64,000 nucleotides of DNA from Campylobacter concisus (GTDB lineage: Bacteria; Campylobacterota; Campylobacteria; Campylobacterales; Campylobacteraceae), in the NCBI RefSeq assembly GCF_002165775.1, contig NZ_NDYP01000004.1, positions 54,598 through 118,597 of the forward strand, given 5' to 3'. Each line of letters opens with the position of its first letter. Position 1 is the first letter of the stretch. Both the position numbers and the translations under genes were made by a program. Positions 18,223 to 27,596 of this stretch are shown piece after piece. The notes below the pieces were generated by a model. That model ran no database searches. It was not told where the DNA came from and was given only the letters and a program-made list of their open reading frames with translations.

Positions 18223-20577
18223 CTAAGCTAATTTTATATTCTTTCTAACGACATTTTCTAAGTACTCGGCTGAATATGGTTTTGTAATATACTCAGTCAT
18301 TCCAACTTCTACGCCACGCAATCTATCTGTTTTTGACGTCCTTGATGTAACAGCAATAAGTGGTAAATTTCTATACTTAGAGTATTTTCTAATTTCGCCA
18401 GCCAGTGTATATCCATCCATTCTTGGCATCTCAATATCTATCAAAATCGCATCAAAGGAGTGCTCTCCGGATTTTACGATATTTAGTGCCTCAACACCGT
18501 TTGTGGCTTCTATTATCGTTACCCCAGTTGGTTCAAGCGCTTTTTGCATGATAGTTCTATCCATTTTTGAGTCATCAACTATCAAGACTTTATAATCGCT
18601 TGGTTTTTCCTTTGCTTTTGTGCTATCTTCTATTTCGGCCCTAATGTCTACCTTTATATCTTTTGCCATCTCCATCATAGCACCAACATCGATAATCAAT
18701 GTCACACGACCATCACCTCTAATAGTAGCACCAGCAATACCTGGGATATTTTGCAAATAATCACCCATTGATTTAATAACAATCTCTTCTTGTCCAACCA
18801 AAGTATCGACGATAATGCCTAGTTTTGCTTCAGCAACACCGATTATTACGACATAAGTTTGATCTCCGCCATCAAATGCCTTTTCTACACCAAATACGTC
18901 AGAAAGTCTAACAAGAGACAAGACTTCATCTCTTAGCCTTAGTACATTTTTGCCATCGATCGTGTAAATATCATCGATCGGCACACGAACAGTTTCAAGA
19001 ACACTAGCAAGTGGAATAGCATAAAATTCTTCTTGCGTTCCAACAAGCAATGACTGAATAATCGCAAGCGTGAGTGGAATTTTAAGCTTCATAACCGTGC
19101 CTTTTCCAACTTCACTTTCAATATCAATGATACCGTTTAGTTTTTCGATATTAGTTTTAACAACGTCCATACCAACACCACGACCAGATACGTTTGTAAC
19201 TTTTGCCGCAGTTGAAAATCCTGGTCTAAAGATAAGGCCAAATGCCTCTTTTTCGCTCATCGCATCAGCTTCACGCTCGGTGATAATGCCTTTTTCTATC
19301 GATTTAGATTTAAGCATATCCGCATCTAGACCCTTACCATCATCAACTATCTCAACAACGATGTGATTGCCTTCATTGTAAGCTTTTAGCTGAACAAGGC
19401 CTTTTTCAGGCTTGCCTGCTGCCTTTCTTGTCTCAGGATCCTCGATGCCATGATCACATGAATTTCTGATGATGTGCACTAGTGGATCGCCGATCTCTTC
19501 TACGATTGACTTATCAAGCTCAGTCTCTTCACCTGAAATTTCAAGATCGATTTGCTTACCAAGATCGCGGCTAAGATCGCGTATCATACGTGGAAATTTA
19601 TTAAAGACTTTTGCTATTGGAAGCATTCTTGTTTTCATAACGGCAAGCTGTATATCAGTCGTTACTAAGCTTAGACTTGAAACTACTTGATTTAGCTCTT
19701 CTAAAAATTTCTCTCCCTCGTATCTCTCTTCCACGTCATCATAAATTTTTAATAAGCGGTTTTTACCAAGAACAAGCTCGCCGATTAAGTTCATTAAGTG
19801 GTCAAGTCTTTTTACCTCAACGCGTATAGTTTGTTCCTGCGCTACTGCACCGCTGCTTGCTGCTGGGACCTTTTTATCTCCGTCTTTTTCTTTACTCTCT
19901 GCTTTTGCAGCTGGAGTTGAAGTGCTACTTGCAGCTGGAGCTATCTCGCTAGGAGATTTTGGAGCTATGCCTTTTGAAGCACGTCTAGCCTTATCTTCAG
20001 CTTTCCTAACTTTTAAAAGCCTCTCTATCTCAGCTTCTACTTCAGAGTCGCTTAGCTTTGAAAGTTCAGCATCACTTATCTCTGGTGCTTCTTCGGTAGG
20101 TGCAGCTGGTTCTGGCTCTTGTGCCGGCTCTGGCACTGGCTCAGCTACTGGTGTAGCAGGAGCTTCTGGAGCTGCTGCTGGAGCCTCGCCTTCAGAAATT
20201 TGAGTAAGTCTTGCACAAATGTTTTTAATATCAATGCCAGCAGCTGTATCATTTCCATGATCTCTAATGCTACTTAACAAGCCTTTCATCATATCAACTG
20301 ACTCAAGAACTACGTCCATAATGTCTGGAGTGATCTTTAGCTCGCCTTTTCTAGCTTTGTTTAAAACATCCTCCATGTGGTGAGTAAGCTCTGTTAAAAC
20401 ATCAAAATTTAAAAAGCTTGAACTACCTTTTACTGTGTGAGCAACGCGGAAAATTCTATTTAAAAGCTCCAAATCTTCAGGGTTTGCCTCTAGTTCAACA
20501 AGGTCATGATCTATCTGCTCAATAAGTTCGAAAGCTTCTATTAAAAAGTCTTCCATTATTTCTTTCATATCATCCAT
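18223..20577 (-). CDS. cheA: Chemotaxis histidine kinase CheA with C-terminal receiver domain (CheAY)
   Basis: Receptor-controlled histidine kinase that phosphorylates CheY. 784 residues. The P1 domain has phospho-acceptor H47 in RVAHTVKGSSSFL. An Ala/Pro/Glu-rich linker (about 130-240) follows. There is a dimerisation domain, then an ATPase domain (IIRNSCDHGIEDPETRKAAG, VEIVDDGKGLD, GRGVGMDVV), then a CheW-like P5 domain. The C-terminal receiver domain (about 665-784) has phospho-acceptor D714 in LIDIEMPRMDGY and K in ITKPY. The CheA-receiver fusion is normal for Campylobacter and Helicobacter, where it is thought to act as a phosphate sink. Confidence 0.97.
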   Translation of the reverse strand: MDDMKEIMEDFLIEAFELIEQIDHDLVELEANPEDLELLNRIFRVAHTVKGSSSFLNFDVLTELTHHMEDVLNKARKGELKITPDIMDVVLESVDMMKGLLSSIRDHGNDTAAGIDIKNICARLTQISEGEAPAAAPEAPATPVAEPVPEPAQEPEPAAPTEEAPEISDAELSKLSDSEVEAEIERLLKVRKAEDKARRASKGIAPKSPSEIAPAASSTSTPAAKAESKEKDGDKKVPAASSGAVAQEQTIRVEVKRLDHLMNLIGELVLGKNRLLKIYDDVEERYEGEKFLEELNQVVSSLSLVTTDIQLAVMKTRMLPIAKVFNKFPRMIRDLSRDLGKQIDLEISGEETELDKSIVEEIGDPLVHIIRNSCDHGIEDPETRKAAGKPEKGLVQLKAYNEGNHIVVEIVDDGKGLDADMLKSKSIEKGIITEREADAMSEKEAFGLIFRPGFSTAAKVTNVSGRGVGMDVVKTNIEKLNGIIDIESEVGKGTVMKLKIPLTLAIIQSLLVGTQEEFYAIPLASVLETVRVPIDDIYTIDGKNVLRLRDEVLSLVRLSDVFGVEKAFDGGDQTYVVIIGVAEAKLGIIVDTLVGQEEIVIKSMGDYLQNIPGIAGATIRGDGRVTLIIDVGAMMEMAKDIKVDIRAEIEDSTKAKEKPSDYKVLIVDDSKMDRTIMQKALEPTGVTIIEATNGVEALNIVKSGEHSFDAILIDIEMPRMDGYTLAGEIRKYSKYRNLPLIAVTSRTSKTDRLRGVEVGMTEYITKPYSAEYLENVVRKNIKLA

Positions 20578-20585
20578 GTTTCACC

Positions 20586-21539
20586 TCATTTTGCAGATTT
20601 AGAATGTGCTTCAATAACTTTTAGCACTTCTTGATAAAATATGCTCGCATCAAATTTTGTAAGATACGCCGCACCACCAGCTTCTTTGCTCTTGATTTCA
20701 CTAAAATCATTACTCAATGAGGAGTTAAATACTATTGGAACTTCTTTAAATCTTTCATCATTTTTAAGAGTTGAAGCAAAGCGGTATCCATCCATCTGTG
20801 GCATTTCGATATCACTTAAGATAACTCTAAGCTCTCTTGATAAGTTATCTCCATATCTTTGATAAAGCTCTTCCATTCTCTCCAAGCCCTCAACGCCATT
20901 TTTAGCCTCAACTACGCTAAGTCCCATCTTCTCAAGTGCATCTTTTACTAGTTTTCTAGCAGTCGAGCTATCATCTAAAACCAAAGAAACACCTTTTAAT
21001 TTTTGATCATCTGTTACATCAAATTCGATCTTTGGTGAGTAAATTCCAAGCTCTTCCACTATGCTTTCAAGATCAAGAATAAGCAAAACTTCATCATTTT
21101 CTATTCTTGTTACGCCTGTTATTTTGCCTTTATCTAAAGCGCCGGAACCTGAAGCAAAATTTGCAGGCTCGATATCTTTCCAGCTTATACGCCTGATCCT
21201 TTTTGCCTCATGGACGATAAAGCCGATCAAAATACCACTAAACTCAGCAATAATAACACGTGGCTTTATAACTACGCCTTCGGTTGGCTCGATAATATTC
21301 ATCCATCTTGCCAAATTTATGACAGGGATCACCACGCCCCTTAAATCAAAAATTCCCTCGATATACTCGGGAACGCCAGGAAGCTCTGTAAGATTTGGCA
21401 TCTTAATGATCTCCCGCACCTTTGCGACATTGACTCCGTATATTCCTTCATATACTTTGTTTTCGGTCTTTTTAAAGATACGAAAATCAACAAGTTCCAT
21501 CTCGTTTGAGTCCGTTTTTAGTACGTTATCTCCAAACAT
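20586..21539 (-). CDS. cheV: Chemotaxis protein CheV
   Basis: Hybrid coupling protein: a CheW-like domain (about 15-165, with GIFDLRGVVIPVINLARW) and a receiver domain (about 183-317) with phospho-acceptor D243 in VILSDIEMPQMDG. 317 residues. The ATG at 21539 is preceded by AAGGACA and overlaps the stop of the phosphoesterase gene (TGATG). An in-frame extension to 21626 would add 29 residues inside that gene and is rejected. Confidence 0.95.
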   Translation of the reverse strand: MFGDNVLKTDSNEMELVDFRIFKKTENKVYEGIYGVNVAKVREIIKMPNLTELPGVPEYIEGIFDLRGVVIPVINLARWMNIIEPTEGVVIKPRVIIAEFSGILIGFIVHEAKRIRRISWKDIEPANFASGSGALDKGKITGVTRIENDEVLLILDLESIVEELGIYSPKIEFDVTDDQKLKGVSLVLDDSSTARKLVKDALEKMGLSVVEAKNGVEGLERMEELYQRYGDNLSRELRVILSDIEMPQMDGYRFASTLKNDERFKEVPIVFNSSLSNDFSEIKSKEAGGAAYLTKFDASIFYQEVLKVIEAHSKSAK

Positions 21540-22330
21540 CAATGTCCTTTCAAACTCATTTTGAGCAAATTTAATTTTTGCTGGGCGTATTCTACAACAA
21601 AATAACTTTGCTCGCATGCAAAACAAGGTAAATTTATATAAAATCTATCATAAATATTAAATTGCCTGCCTTGATGATAGTGCCCTTCTACTACTATATT
21701 AGCGCTGTAGTCGCGTAAATGACTGTTCATCAGCTCTTCAAAATTAGGAATTTTGTAGTCTAAATTTTTCTTAGTAAGTCTAGTCAGTATTGCTTTTGAT
21801 ATTTTAAAATGCAAAAATTTATCCAAAGCATTCATGAATTTTAAAAACCATTTGACACGCAAAAATCTGAGTGCGTATTTATCCACAAACGGCAAAAATA
21901 TATCACCATGTGCGATCTGGACGCGCTCTTCATTGATCGTCTTAAAAATTGCTGGCTGTGCGGAAATGTCATAGATTTTAACAGCTTTATAGCTTTGCAC
22001 CTCATGCCCATCCCAAATTTCTCTTGTTTTATTAAATAAATTTGAAAGTCTAAAGTCGTGATTGCCCTCAAAATAAAAGATCTCTATTTTTTCAGAAATT
22101 TTATTTATAAGTCTCAAATGCTCGGCGTAGAAATTTATAGTGTATTCGCTCTCGCCACTTAAAAAATCAAACATATCGCCTAGTAAAAAAATTTGTGGTG
22201 GCTCTGGGATTTTTCCACTATCAATGGCACGCAAAAATTTTAAAAAACCATCCCTATTTACATTTTCGTGTGCGTCGCCTATAAAAATCGCACCATCTTT
22301 AATGACGGGTGCGTATAAATATTCACTCAA
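21539..22330 (-). CDS. Metallophosphoesterase, LpxH-like UDP-2,3-diacylglucosamine hydrolase
   Basis: Calcineurin-like phosphoesterase of 263 residues. Metal ligands are visible in order: D19 and H21 (FIGDAHEN), D52 (LLGDMFDF), N90-H91 (FEGNHDF), H141 (IAHGD), and H217/H219 (VEGHYHQGRQ). The LLGDMFDF and AHGD blocks resemble LpxH, which makes lipid X for lipid A, and lpxB lies two genes upstream in the same unit, which supports that role. The first motif is DAH rather than DLH, so substrate remains an inference. The start is a TTG at 22330 with AAGG 7 bases before it, overlapping the end of a possible 35-codon ORF. Confidence 0.8.
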   Translation of the reverse strand: MSEYLYAPVIKDGAIFIGDAHENVNRDGFLKFLRAIDSGKIPEPPQIFLLGDMFDFLSGESEYTINFYAEHLRLINKISEKIEIFYFEGNHDFRLSNLFNKTREIWDGHEVQSYKAVKIYDISAQPAIFKTINEERVQIAHGDIFLPFVDKYALRFLRVKWFLKFMNALDKFLHFKISKAILTRLTKKNLDYKIPNFEELMNSHLRDYSANIVVEGHYHQGRQFNIYDRFYINLPCFACEQSYFVVEYAQQKLNLLKMSLKGH

Positions 22331-22430
22331 ATTTGGCCTTAACTAAAAGATATAAATTTAATCCATTCATGAGCCAAAAGCCTGCATACTGACTATTATC
22401 AAGCATGACTTTTGGTTCTAGCGATATCAC
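22323..22430 (-). CDS. Possible small ORF (35 codons) between greA and the LpxH-like gene
   Basis: A GTG at 22430 opens a 35-codon frame that ends in TGA overlapping the TTG start of the phosphoesterase. The product contains NSQYAGFWLMNGLNLYLLV. The QYAGFWL part is reminiscent of the start of RDD-family membrane proteins, so it could be a decayed gene end, a small membrane protein, or chance. There is no good ribosome site before the GTG. The stop/start overlap with the next gene is the best argument that it is translated. The function is unknown. Confidence 0.3.
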   Translation of the reverse strand: MISLEPKVMLDNSQYAGFWLMNGLNLYLLVKAKFE

Positions 22431-22442
22431 TTTTTAAGATTT

Positions 22443-22928
22443 TTAATTAAATTTTATAGGCTTGTAGCAGATCTTTACGATCTCAACATCGCTTCTACCC
22501 TTTGGTAAATTTAGCACCACTTCATCGCCCTCAGCCTTGCCTAAAAGTTGCTTTGCAAGTGGCGAATTTATCGAGATATAGCCTTTATCTATGTCGCTTT
22601 CACTAATACCAACTATCGTGTAGGTATGCTCTATTTCGGTTTCCTCGTCCATTATCGTAACACTTGAGCCAAACCTAACTCTATCATGCTCGTAACTACT
22701 TGGATCGATCACTTCAGCATTTGCAAGAAGCGAGCCTAGCTCTGCTATCCTAGCATCTATGAAAGCTTGTTTTTCTTTGGCAGCATGATACTCGGCGTTT
22801 TCCTTTAGGTCGCCATGGCTTCTTGCGATATCTATCTCAGTTACGATTTGAGGACGCTGCACGAGCCTTAAATCCTTTAGTTCAGCTTCTATTTTTTCGT
22901 ATCCGTATATTGTCATTGGTTCACTCAT
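22443..22928 (-). CDS. greA: Transcription elongation factor GreA
   Basis: Enters the secondary channel of RNA polymerase and rescues backtracked complexes by stimulating transcript cleavage. 161 residues. The N-terminal coiled coil (about 1-75) has the conserved [20 protein letters not shown] tip with its acidic pair. The C-terminal FKBP-like domain contains [19 protein letters not shown]. It begins 4 bases after lpxB ends. Confidence 0.97.
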   Translation of the reverse strand: MSEPMTIYGYEKIEAELKDLRLVQRPQIVTEIDIARSHGDLKENAEYHAAKEKQAFIDARIAELGSLLANAEVIDPSSYEHDRVRFGSSVTIMDEETEIEHTYTIVGISESDIDKGYISINSPLAKQLLGKAEGDEVVLNLPKGRSDVEIVKICYKPIKFN

Positions 22929-22931
22929 TTT

Positions 22932-23966
22932 TTACTCCATATTCTTTAAAATTTTTACTACATTTTTGCTGCTGCCATGTGACAAATACTCTCTCAATTC
23001 ATCACAGCCTTTTAAAAATTTCTGCCTATCGCAGCTCTCATAAGCTCTTAGTAAATTTTCAACTGTCGCAAATTCTTGTATAAACTCCTCATGAAGTGGC
23101 TCTTTGCCCATGAAGTCAAACATTATATTTGCAAGTCCTGCGTGCTTGATCTTTACAAATTTCCTAGCAATGAAAACATCTATTGCTTTTGCCTTGTAAG
23201 CTAGCACAAATGGCGTACCAATGAGTGCTGCTTCAAGCGTAGCCGTACCTGAGCAAATAAAGGCAAAATCGCTATCATACAAAGCCTCAGGCGTGTTTGT
23301 GATGGTCTCAAAGTCGCTTGTGTCACCATAAATTTCATCCACTTTATCAAGCAAAAATGGTGGCACGACAAGTAGCCTTGTAGCCTCTATCTTTTTAGCA
23401 AGCTCCCTATAAACTGGCATGAGTCTTGAAATTTCAGACCTTCTTGACCCCGGCAAAAACGCCACTTTGCTACTGCTGCTTAGGCTAGTTTTTTTTAGCC
23501 TTATCTCATCCATCAAAGGATGTCCCACGTAGGTTGAGCGGCTATAAAATTTAGAGTCAAACGGCAGGATCGAAGCAAGGTTGTCACAGTACTTCTCAAC
23601 CGCACTCACTCTTTTTGGCTTCCATGCCCAAACTTGAGGTAAGATGTAATATGTCACGGCTGCCTTTACTCCAGCCTCTTTTATCGCCTTTGCAAGAGGC
23701 AAGTTAAAAGCTGGACTATCTATTAACAGCACTGCATCAGCCTCTTTTGCCATCTGACTCATCACTTTTATCGCCTTTTTTGCTTTAAAGATGAGCGGCA
23801 AAACCTCAACAAAGCCCATCGCTGAAAACTCACTACTTTTCATATATGGCGTGCCAAGCTCTTCGCTAAAAATTCCCATTAGCTCAAATTCGCCCTCGAA
23901 ATTTTTCAAAATTTCTTTTAAATGCAAATTTGCCGATGGCTCAAGAGCGGAGACTAAAATTTTCAT
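22932..23966 (-). CDS. lpxB: Lipid-A-disaccharide synthase
   Basis: GT19 glycosyltransferase that joins UDP-2,3-diacylglucosamine and lipid X to make lipid A disaccharide on the inner face of the membrane. 344 residues (E. coli 382). Conserved [38 protein letters not shown] and [11 protein letters not shown] are seen. It heads the lpxB-greA-phosphoesterase-cheV-cheA-cheW-serB-tal run and has a perfect TATAAT promoter box upstream. Confidence 0.96.
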   Translation of the reverse strand: MKILVSALEPSANLHLKEILKNFEGEFELMGIFSEELGTPYMKSSEFSAMGFVEVLPLIFKAKKAIKVMSQMAKEADAVLLIDSPAFNLPLAKAIKEAGVKAAVTYYILPQVWAWKPKRVSAVEKYCDNLASILPFDSKFYSRSTYVGHPLMDEIRLKKTSLSSSSKVAFLPGSRRSEISRLMPVYRELAKKIEATRLLVVPPFLLDKVDEIYGDTSDFETITNTPEALYDSDFAFICSGTATLEAALIGTPFVLAYKAKAIDVFIARKFVKIKHAGLANIMFDFMGKEPLHEEFIQEFATVENLLRAYESCDRQKFLKGCDELREYLSHGSSKNVVKILKNME

Positions 23967-23998
23967 TTACACACTTTCATCAGGTCTTTTTTAGGGGC

Positions 23999-24012
23999 AT
24001 TATACGCAAAAA
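23999..24012 (-). promoter_or_regulatory. Sigma-70 promoter for lpxB
   Basis: Reading minus, TTTTTGCGTATAATG places a perfect TATAAT at 24004-23999 with the T-rich upstream stretch typical of Campylobacter promoters, 33 bases before the lpxB ATG. Confidence 0.65.
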
Positions 24013-24035
24013 TTCTTTAAAATTTTAAGAAAGCT

Positions 24036-24045
24036 GTGATAAAAT
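24036..24045 (+). promoter_or_regulatory. Possible promoter for surE-tcdA
   Basis: GTGATAAAAT ends 22 bases before the surE TTG, an extended -10-like box (TGN-TAAAAT). It faces away from the lpxB promoter in the 101-base divergent gap. Confidence 0.45.
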
Positions 24046-24067
24046 CCAAGCCTTTAAAGGATAAAAT

Positions 24068-24844
24068 TTGAAAGAAATTTTGATAACAAATGATGATGGA
24101 TTTGAGGCGGCTGGCTTGCTTGCTTTAAAAGAAGCTTTAAGCGATCTAGATGGCATGAATGTCACGATCGTAGCTCCAAGCTCTGAAAAATCAGCCTGCG
24201 CTCACTCACTAACTCTCACAAGACCGCTTAGGTTTATAAAACTTGATGATAACTTTTTTAAACTCGATGACGCCACACCAAGTGACTGCGTCTATCTCGC
24301 ACTTCACGCACTTTATAACAAAAAGCCAGACCTAGTGATAAGCGGCATAAATCACGGAGCAAATTTAGGCGAAGATATCACCTATTCTGGCACGTGCGGA
24401 GCGGCAATGGAGGGGGTTTTGCAAGGCATTAGAAGTATCGCCTTTTCGCAGTTTTATGCAAATAATTCATTAAATGAACTTGGCTTTGAGCTAGCAAAAG
24501 AGGTGGTGAAATTTATTGTACCAAAGGTGCTAGAGGGTGAAATTTCGCTAAATCAAAGAGAATTTCTAAATGTAAATATCCCGGCCGTAACTAGCAAAAA
24601 TTTCAAAGGCTACTCCGTAGTACCAGCTGGCAAACGCACCTATGCAACACATGCTACGCTTAATCGCAACCCAAGAGGGATCGAGTACTACTGGCTCGGA
24701 AACGCTGCGCTTGAATACGAAAAGGGCGAGCCAAGTGACATCAGCAAAGTAAATGAGGGCTTTGCGACGATAACGCCCATAAAACTAAATATGACTTCAT
24801 ACGAGAGCTTGGAGAGCCTAAAGGGGAAATTTGATGCAAAATGA
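24068..24844 (+). CDS. surE: 5'/3'-nucleotidase SurE
   Basis: Metal-dependent phosphatase for nucleoside monophosphates, linked to stress survival in stationary phase. 258 residues, beginning MKEILITNDDGFEAAG with metal ligands D9 and D10, then GINHGANLGEDITYSGT. The start codon is TTG, with AAAGGA 7 bases upstream; no in-frame ATG precedes the conserved N-terminus, so TTG is well supported. The stop overlaps the next gene, tcdA. Confidence 0.95.
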   Translation: MKEILITNDDGFEAAGLLALKEALSDLDGMNVTIVAPSSEKSACAHSLTLTRPLRFIKLDDNFFKLDDATPSDCVYLALHALYNKKPDLVISGINHGANLGEDITYSGTCGAAMEGVLQGIRSIAFSQFYANNSLNELGFELAKEVVKFIVPKVLEGEISLNQREFLNVNIPAVTSKNFKGYSVVPAGKRTYATHATLNRNPRGIEYYWLGNAALEYEKGEPSDISKVNEGFATITPIKLNMTSYESLESLKGKFDAK

Positions 24845-25484
24845 TAGATTTACAAGGATAAGATGGCTCTTTGGCGAGGATGGTTTTAGTAAGCTTCAAA
24901 ATGCGAAAGTGCTAGTTTGCGGAGCTGGTGGTGTGGGCGGAATGTGCGTGGATGCGCTTGCTAGAAGCGGGGTCGGAAGCATCACGCTGATTGATAAAGA
25001 CATCTTTGACGTGACAAATCAAAATCGCCAAATTTACAGCGAAAACGTTGGTGGCGTAAAGGTGGAGGAGTTTGCCAAAATTTATCCTTGTATCACGCCT
25101 ATTCAAGCACTGATCACGCCAGAATTTATTGCTAACTTTGACTTTAGTAAATTTGACGTGGTGATCGATGCGATCGATGATATCACTGCTAAGATCGCCC
25201 TTGCAAATGCGGTAGATCCTAGCAAATTTATAGCCTCTATGGGTGGTGCAAAAAGGATCGATCCAACCAAGATAAAGGTGGCTAGCGTGTGGAAAACCTC
25301 GGTCGATCCACTAGCTAGAAAATATAGATATGAGCTCAAAAAATCAGGCTTTAGCGGCAAATTTGACGTGGTCTTTTCAACAGAAGAGCCACTTTGCAAG
25401 CCACTTGGAAGTTTCATGGGCGTGACTGCTTGCTTTGGACTAAATTTAGCTTCACTAGCTATTAAAAAGATAGTTGGGCAGTAA
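24834..25484 (+). CDS. tcdA: tRNA threonylcarbamoyladenosine dehydratase (TcdA/CsdL), ThiF-E1 family
   Basis: E1-like ATP-dependent enzyme that cyclises t6A to ct6A at position 37 of ANN-decoding tRNAs. 216 residues from the ATG at 24834. The nucleotide loop GAGGVGG is at 30-36, D54 follows, then NQNRQ (62-66) and VIDAIDDITAK, which binds ATP and acceptor. A TTG directly before the ATG is an alternative start one codon longer. AAGGGGAAA lies upstream. The short length and the KWLFGEDG-like start fit TcdA better than ThiF or MoeB. Confidence 0.85.
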   Translation: MQNDRFTRIRWLFGEDGFSKLQNAKVLVCGAGGVGGMCVDALARSGVGSITLIDKDIFDVTNQNRQIYSENVGGVKVEEFAKIYPCITPIQALITPEFIANFDFSKFDVVIDAIDDITAKIALANAVDPSKFIASMGGAKRIDPTKIKVASVWKTSVDPLARKYRYELKKSGFSGKFDVVFSTEEPLCKPLGSFMGVTACFGLNLASLAIKKIVGQ

Positions 25485-25544
25485 GTCAAAAATTTACTCT
25501 CCAAGTAAAATTTCAAATTAGGGCTGGCATTTTTTGGATATAAA

Positions 25545-25591
25545 TTTAGTAGTCTGCTAAGGCGAGTGTCTAATATTTTAAAATTTACAAA
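25545..25591 (+). repeat. Degenerate direct repeat, copy A
   Basis: 47 bases containing TAGT-N5-GCTAAGGCGAGTG and ATTTTAAAATTT. It matches copy B at 25860 at about three quarters of positions. Part of the match is AT-rich, but the GCTAAGGYGAGTG core is not low complexity. Confidence 0.5.
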
Positions 25592-25622
25592 ATAGCTTGA
25601 TTAAATTTGCAATTTTTTATTC

Positions 25623-25713
25623 AAAAGGGAGGTAAGGGGACTTGAATTTACTTCTCAGGCTCGCAACTGCGTGGCAGACACGAAGTCCATCCCCTTATCT
25701 CTCTCCTTTTTTT
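25623..25713 (+). ncRNA. Large hairpin with T-run; structured RNA, repeat element or bidirectional terminator
   Basis: AAAAGG...GTAAGGGGA at 25623-25641 pairs with TCCCCTTAT...CCTTTT at 25690-25710. Next in is CTT/AAG, then an inner CTGC-GTG-GCAG hairpin. On plus the hairpin is followed by TTTTTTT. It does not contain the SRP RNA AGGUC...GGAAGG tetraloop region and is not recognisable as 6S RNA or tmRNA. Its position between convergent genes fits a terminator, but it is unusually long (about 90 bases). Confidence 0.45.
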
Positions 25714-25859
25714 AAAAAATCCCCCAAACCCTTCGCACATTCAAAGGGCATACGCTCATACTTCGTACTACATGCGGTCTAAACTCTATCAAATTTTAAA
25801 ATTTACAAGCGAGCATATCACACTTCTAAATTTAGTAGTGAATGTTTATGAGCCCTAAA

Positions 25860-25906
25860 ATTAGTAAGTTGCTAAGGTGAGTGAGTAAGATTTTAAAATT
25901 TGTAAA
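25860..25906 (+). repeat. Degenerate direct repeat, copy B
   Basis: Same orientation as copy A at 25545, 315 bases downstream, with core GCTAAGGTGAGTG followed by ATTTTAAAATTT. The two copies flank the large hairpin. Confidence 0.5.
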
Positions 25907-25983
25907 GATGGTAAAAATTCTATTTTTTAAATAAAGGCTTTGAATTTTAAAAATTTATATAGTTTTTGGATTAAATTTAAATC

Positions 25984-26010
25984 AGCCAGCTGCAAATTTA
26001 GCAGCCAGCT
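25984..26010 (-). terminator. Intrinsic terminator after leuA
   Basis: Reading minus, AGCTGGCTGC and GCAGCTGGCT form a 10-base stem (two G-U pairs) around a 7-base loop, followed by GATTTAAATTT. It begins a few bases after the leuA stop. Confidence 0.65.
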
Positions 26011-26016
26011 AAAATT

Positions 26017-27531
26017 TTAGTTTTTGTGTATGCGAATGTAGCTATTTAGTGCGCCAACATAGGCTTTTGCGCTTGCCATCATAGTATCTATGTCAAGTCC
26101 ATGGCCTATTACAGCCGTTTTACCCTCAAACTCGACCTTTACATCAACCTTTGCAAGTGCGTCTTTACCTTGAGAAACGGATGCTACTTTATAGTCTTTT
26201 AGCGTGCCACTAATGCCACTAATGCGATCAACCACCTTAAATATCGCATCAGCAGTACCATTTCCTAGAGCTGAGTCACTGATGATCTCATCATTGTGTT
26301 TTATACTAATTGAAGCACTCGCAAGGCTTCCGCCGCTACTTTGAAGAAGAGCCGTGATCTCATAAGCTTGTGGAATTTTTGTAATCTCTTCAGCCACAAG
26401 AGCTCTGATATCATCATCAAATATCTCCTTTTTCTTATCAGCTAGCTCTTTAAATTTTTCAAATGCCTTATTAAGAGCATCGCTATCAAGGTCGAATCCA
26501 AGGCTAGCAAGCTTATCTTTAAACGCGTGGCGACCACTATGCTTACCTAAAACAAGAGAATTTTTCTCAAGGCCTATGCTCTCGGCGCTAATTATCTCAT
26601 AGGTCTCTTTGTGTTTCAGCACACCGTCTTGATGTATGCCACTCTCATGAGCAAAAGCGTTTTTACCAACGATAGCTTTATTTGGTTGAGGTTCAATGCC
26701 TATAATACTAGCAATCAGTCTTGAAGTTGGATAAATTTCTTTTGAGATAATGTCTGTATAAAGTGGAGCAAAGACGTCTTGGCGAGTTTTAATAGCCATC
26801 ACGATCTCTTCAAGTGCAGCATTTCCAGCACGCTCACCTATGCCATTGATCGTACCTTCGACCTGCCTTGCGCCAGCTTTTATAGCCGCTAACGAGTTTG
26901 CCGTAGCCATGCCTAAGTCATTATGATTATGTACAGAGATTATCGCTCTATCGCCTACAAATTTTACTATTTCACTAATGCGAGCAGTTATCTCTTCAGG
27001 ATATAAATAACCAACTGTATCAGGGATATTTAAGGTTCTTGCACCCGCATTTATGGCAGCATCACAAATTTCTTTTAAAAAGCTCATTTCACTTCTACAA
27101 GCGTCCTCGCAGCTAAACTCCACATCATCGCAAAAGGTTTTTGCGTATTTTATAGACTCGACTGCACGTTTTATTACTTCATCTGGGCTCATTTTTAGCT
27201 TGTACTCCATATGAATTGGGCTTGTCGCTATAAATGTATGAATTCTCTTATTTTTAGCTGGAGCTAATGCCTCGCCAGCTGCCTTGATATCACGCTCAAC
27301 TACGCGTGCAAGAGAGCAAACCGTGATATTTGAGGCTTGCTTTGCTATTTGGTTTACCGCATCAAAATCCCCTGGGCTTGCTGCTGCAAATCCAGCCTCC
27401 ATAACATCCACACCAAGCCTTTCAAGCTGAAGTGCAATCTGTAGTTTTTCGGCTGTATTCATCGATGCACCAGGGCTTTGCTCACCATCTCTTAAAGTTG
27501 TATCAAAGATTATAATTTTATTCTTATCCAT
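26017..27531 (-). CDS. leuA: 2-isopropylmalate synthase
   Basis: First committed enzyme of leucine synthesis: 2-oxoisovalerate plus acetyl-CoA. 504 residues. The TIM-barrel has [15 protein letters not shown], metal ligands in [15 protein letters not shown] and [12 protein letters not shown]. The C-terminal regulatory domain (about 390-504), where leucine feedback binds, is present. Directly upstream is a 27-codon ORF with five successive leucine codons (27597-27680), which points to leucine-dependent control of leuA. Ribosome site AAAAAAGGACAAAA. Confidence 0.97.
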   Translation of the reverse strand: MDKNKIIIFDTTLRDGEQSPGASMNTAEKLQIALQLERLGVDVMEAGFAAASPGDFDAVNQIAKQASNITVCSLARVVERDIKAAGEALAPAKNKRIHTFIATSPIHMEYKLKMSPDEVIKRAVESIKYAKTFCDDVEFSCEDACRSEMSFLKEICDAAINAGARTLNIPDTVGYLYPEEITARISEIVKFVGDRAIISVHNHNDLGMATANSLAAIKAGARQVEGTINGIGERAGNAALEEIVMAIKTRQDVFAPLYTDIISKEIYPTSRLIASIIGIEPQPNKAIVGKNAFAHESGIHQDGVLKHKETYEIISAESIGLEKNSLVLGKHSGRHAFKDKLASLGFDLDSDALNKAFEKFKELADKKKEIFDDDIRALVAEEITKIPQAYEITALLQSSGGSLASASISIKHNDEIISDSALGNGTADAIFKVVDRISGISGTLKDYKVASVSQGKDALAKVDVKVEFEGKTAVIGHGLDIDTMMASAKAYVGALNSYIRIHKN

Positions 27532-27596
27532 TTTTGTCCTTTTTTATTTTTTATATTTAAATTTTAAATTTGATGAGTTAAGTAAAGAGAAATTTG

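Larger units (their letters stand above)
25485..26016. other. 532-base spacer between convergent tcdA and leuA
   Basis: No credible gene. It holds a large GC-rich hairpin with a T-run (25623-25713), two degenerate direct repeats (25545-25591 and 25860-25906), and the leuA terminator. Minus-strand frames across the hairpin keep fairly long open stretches broken by TAA codons, which may reflect a decayed element. Confidence 0.7.

Noticed and set aside
25623..25713. SRP RNA, 6S RNA or tmRNA
   Set aside because: Lacks the SRP GGAAGG tetraloop region, the 6S central bubble layout and any tRNA-like end.
25545..25906. CRISPR-like array
   Set aside because: Only two degenerate repeats 315 bases apart; no regular spacers and no cas genes in the window.
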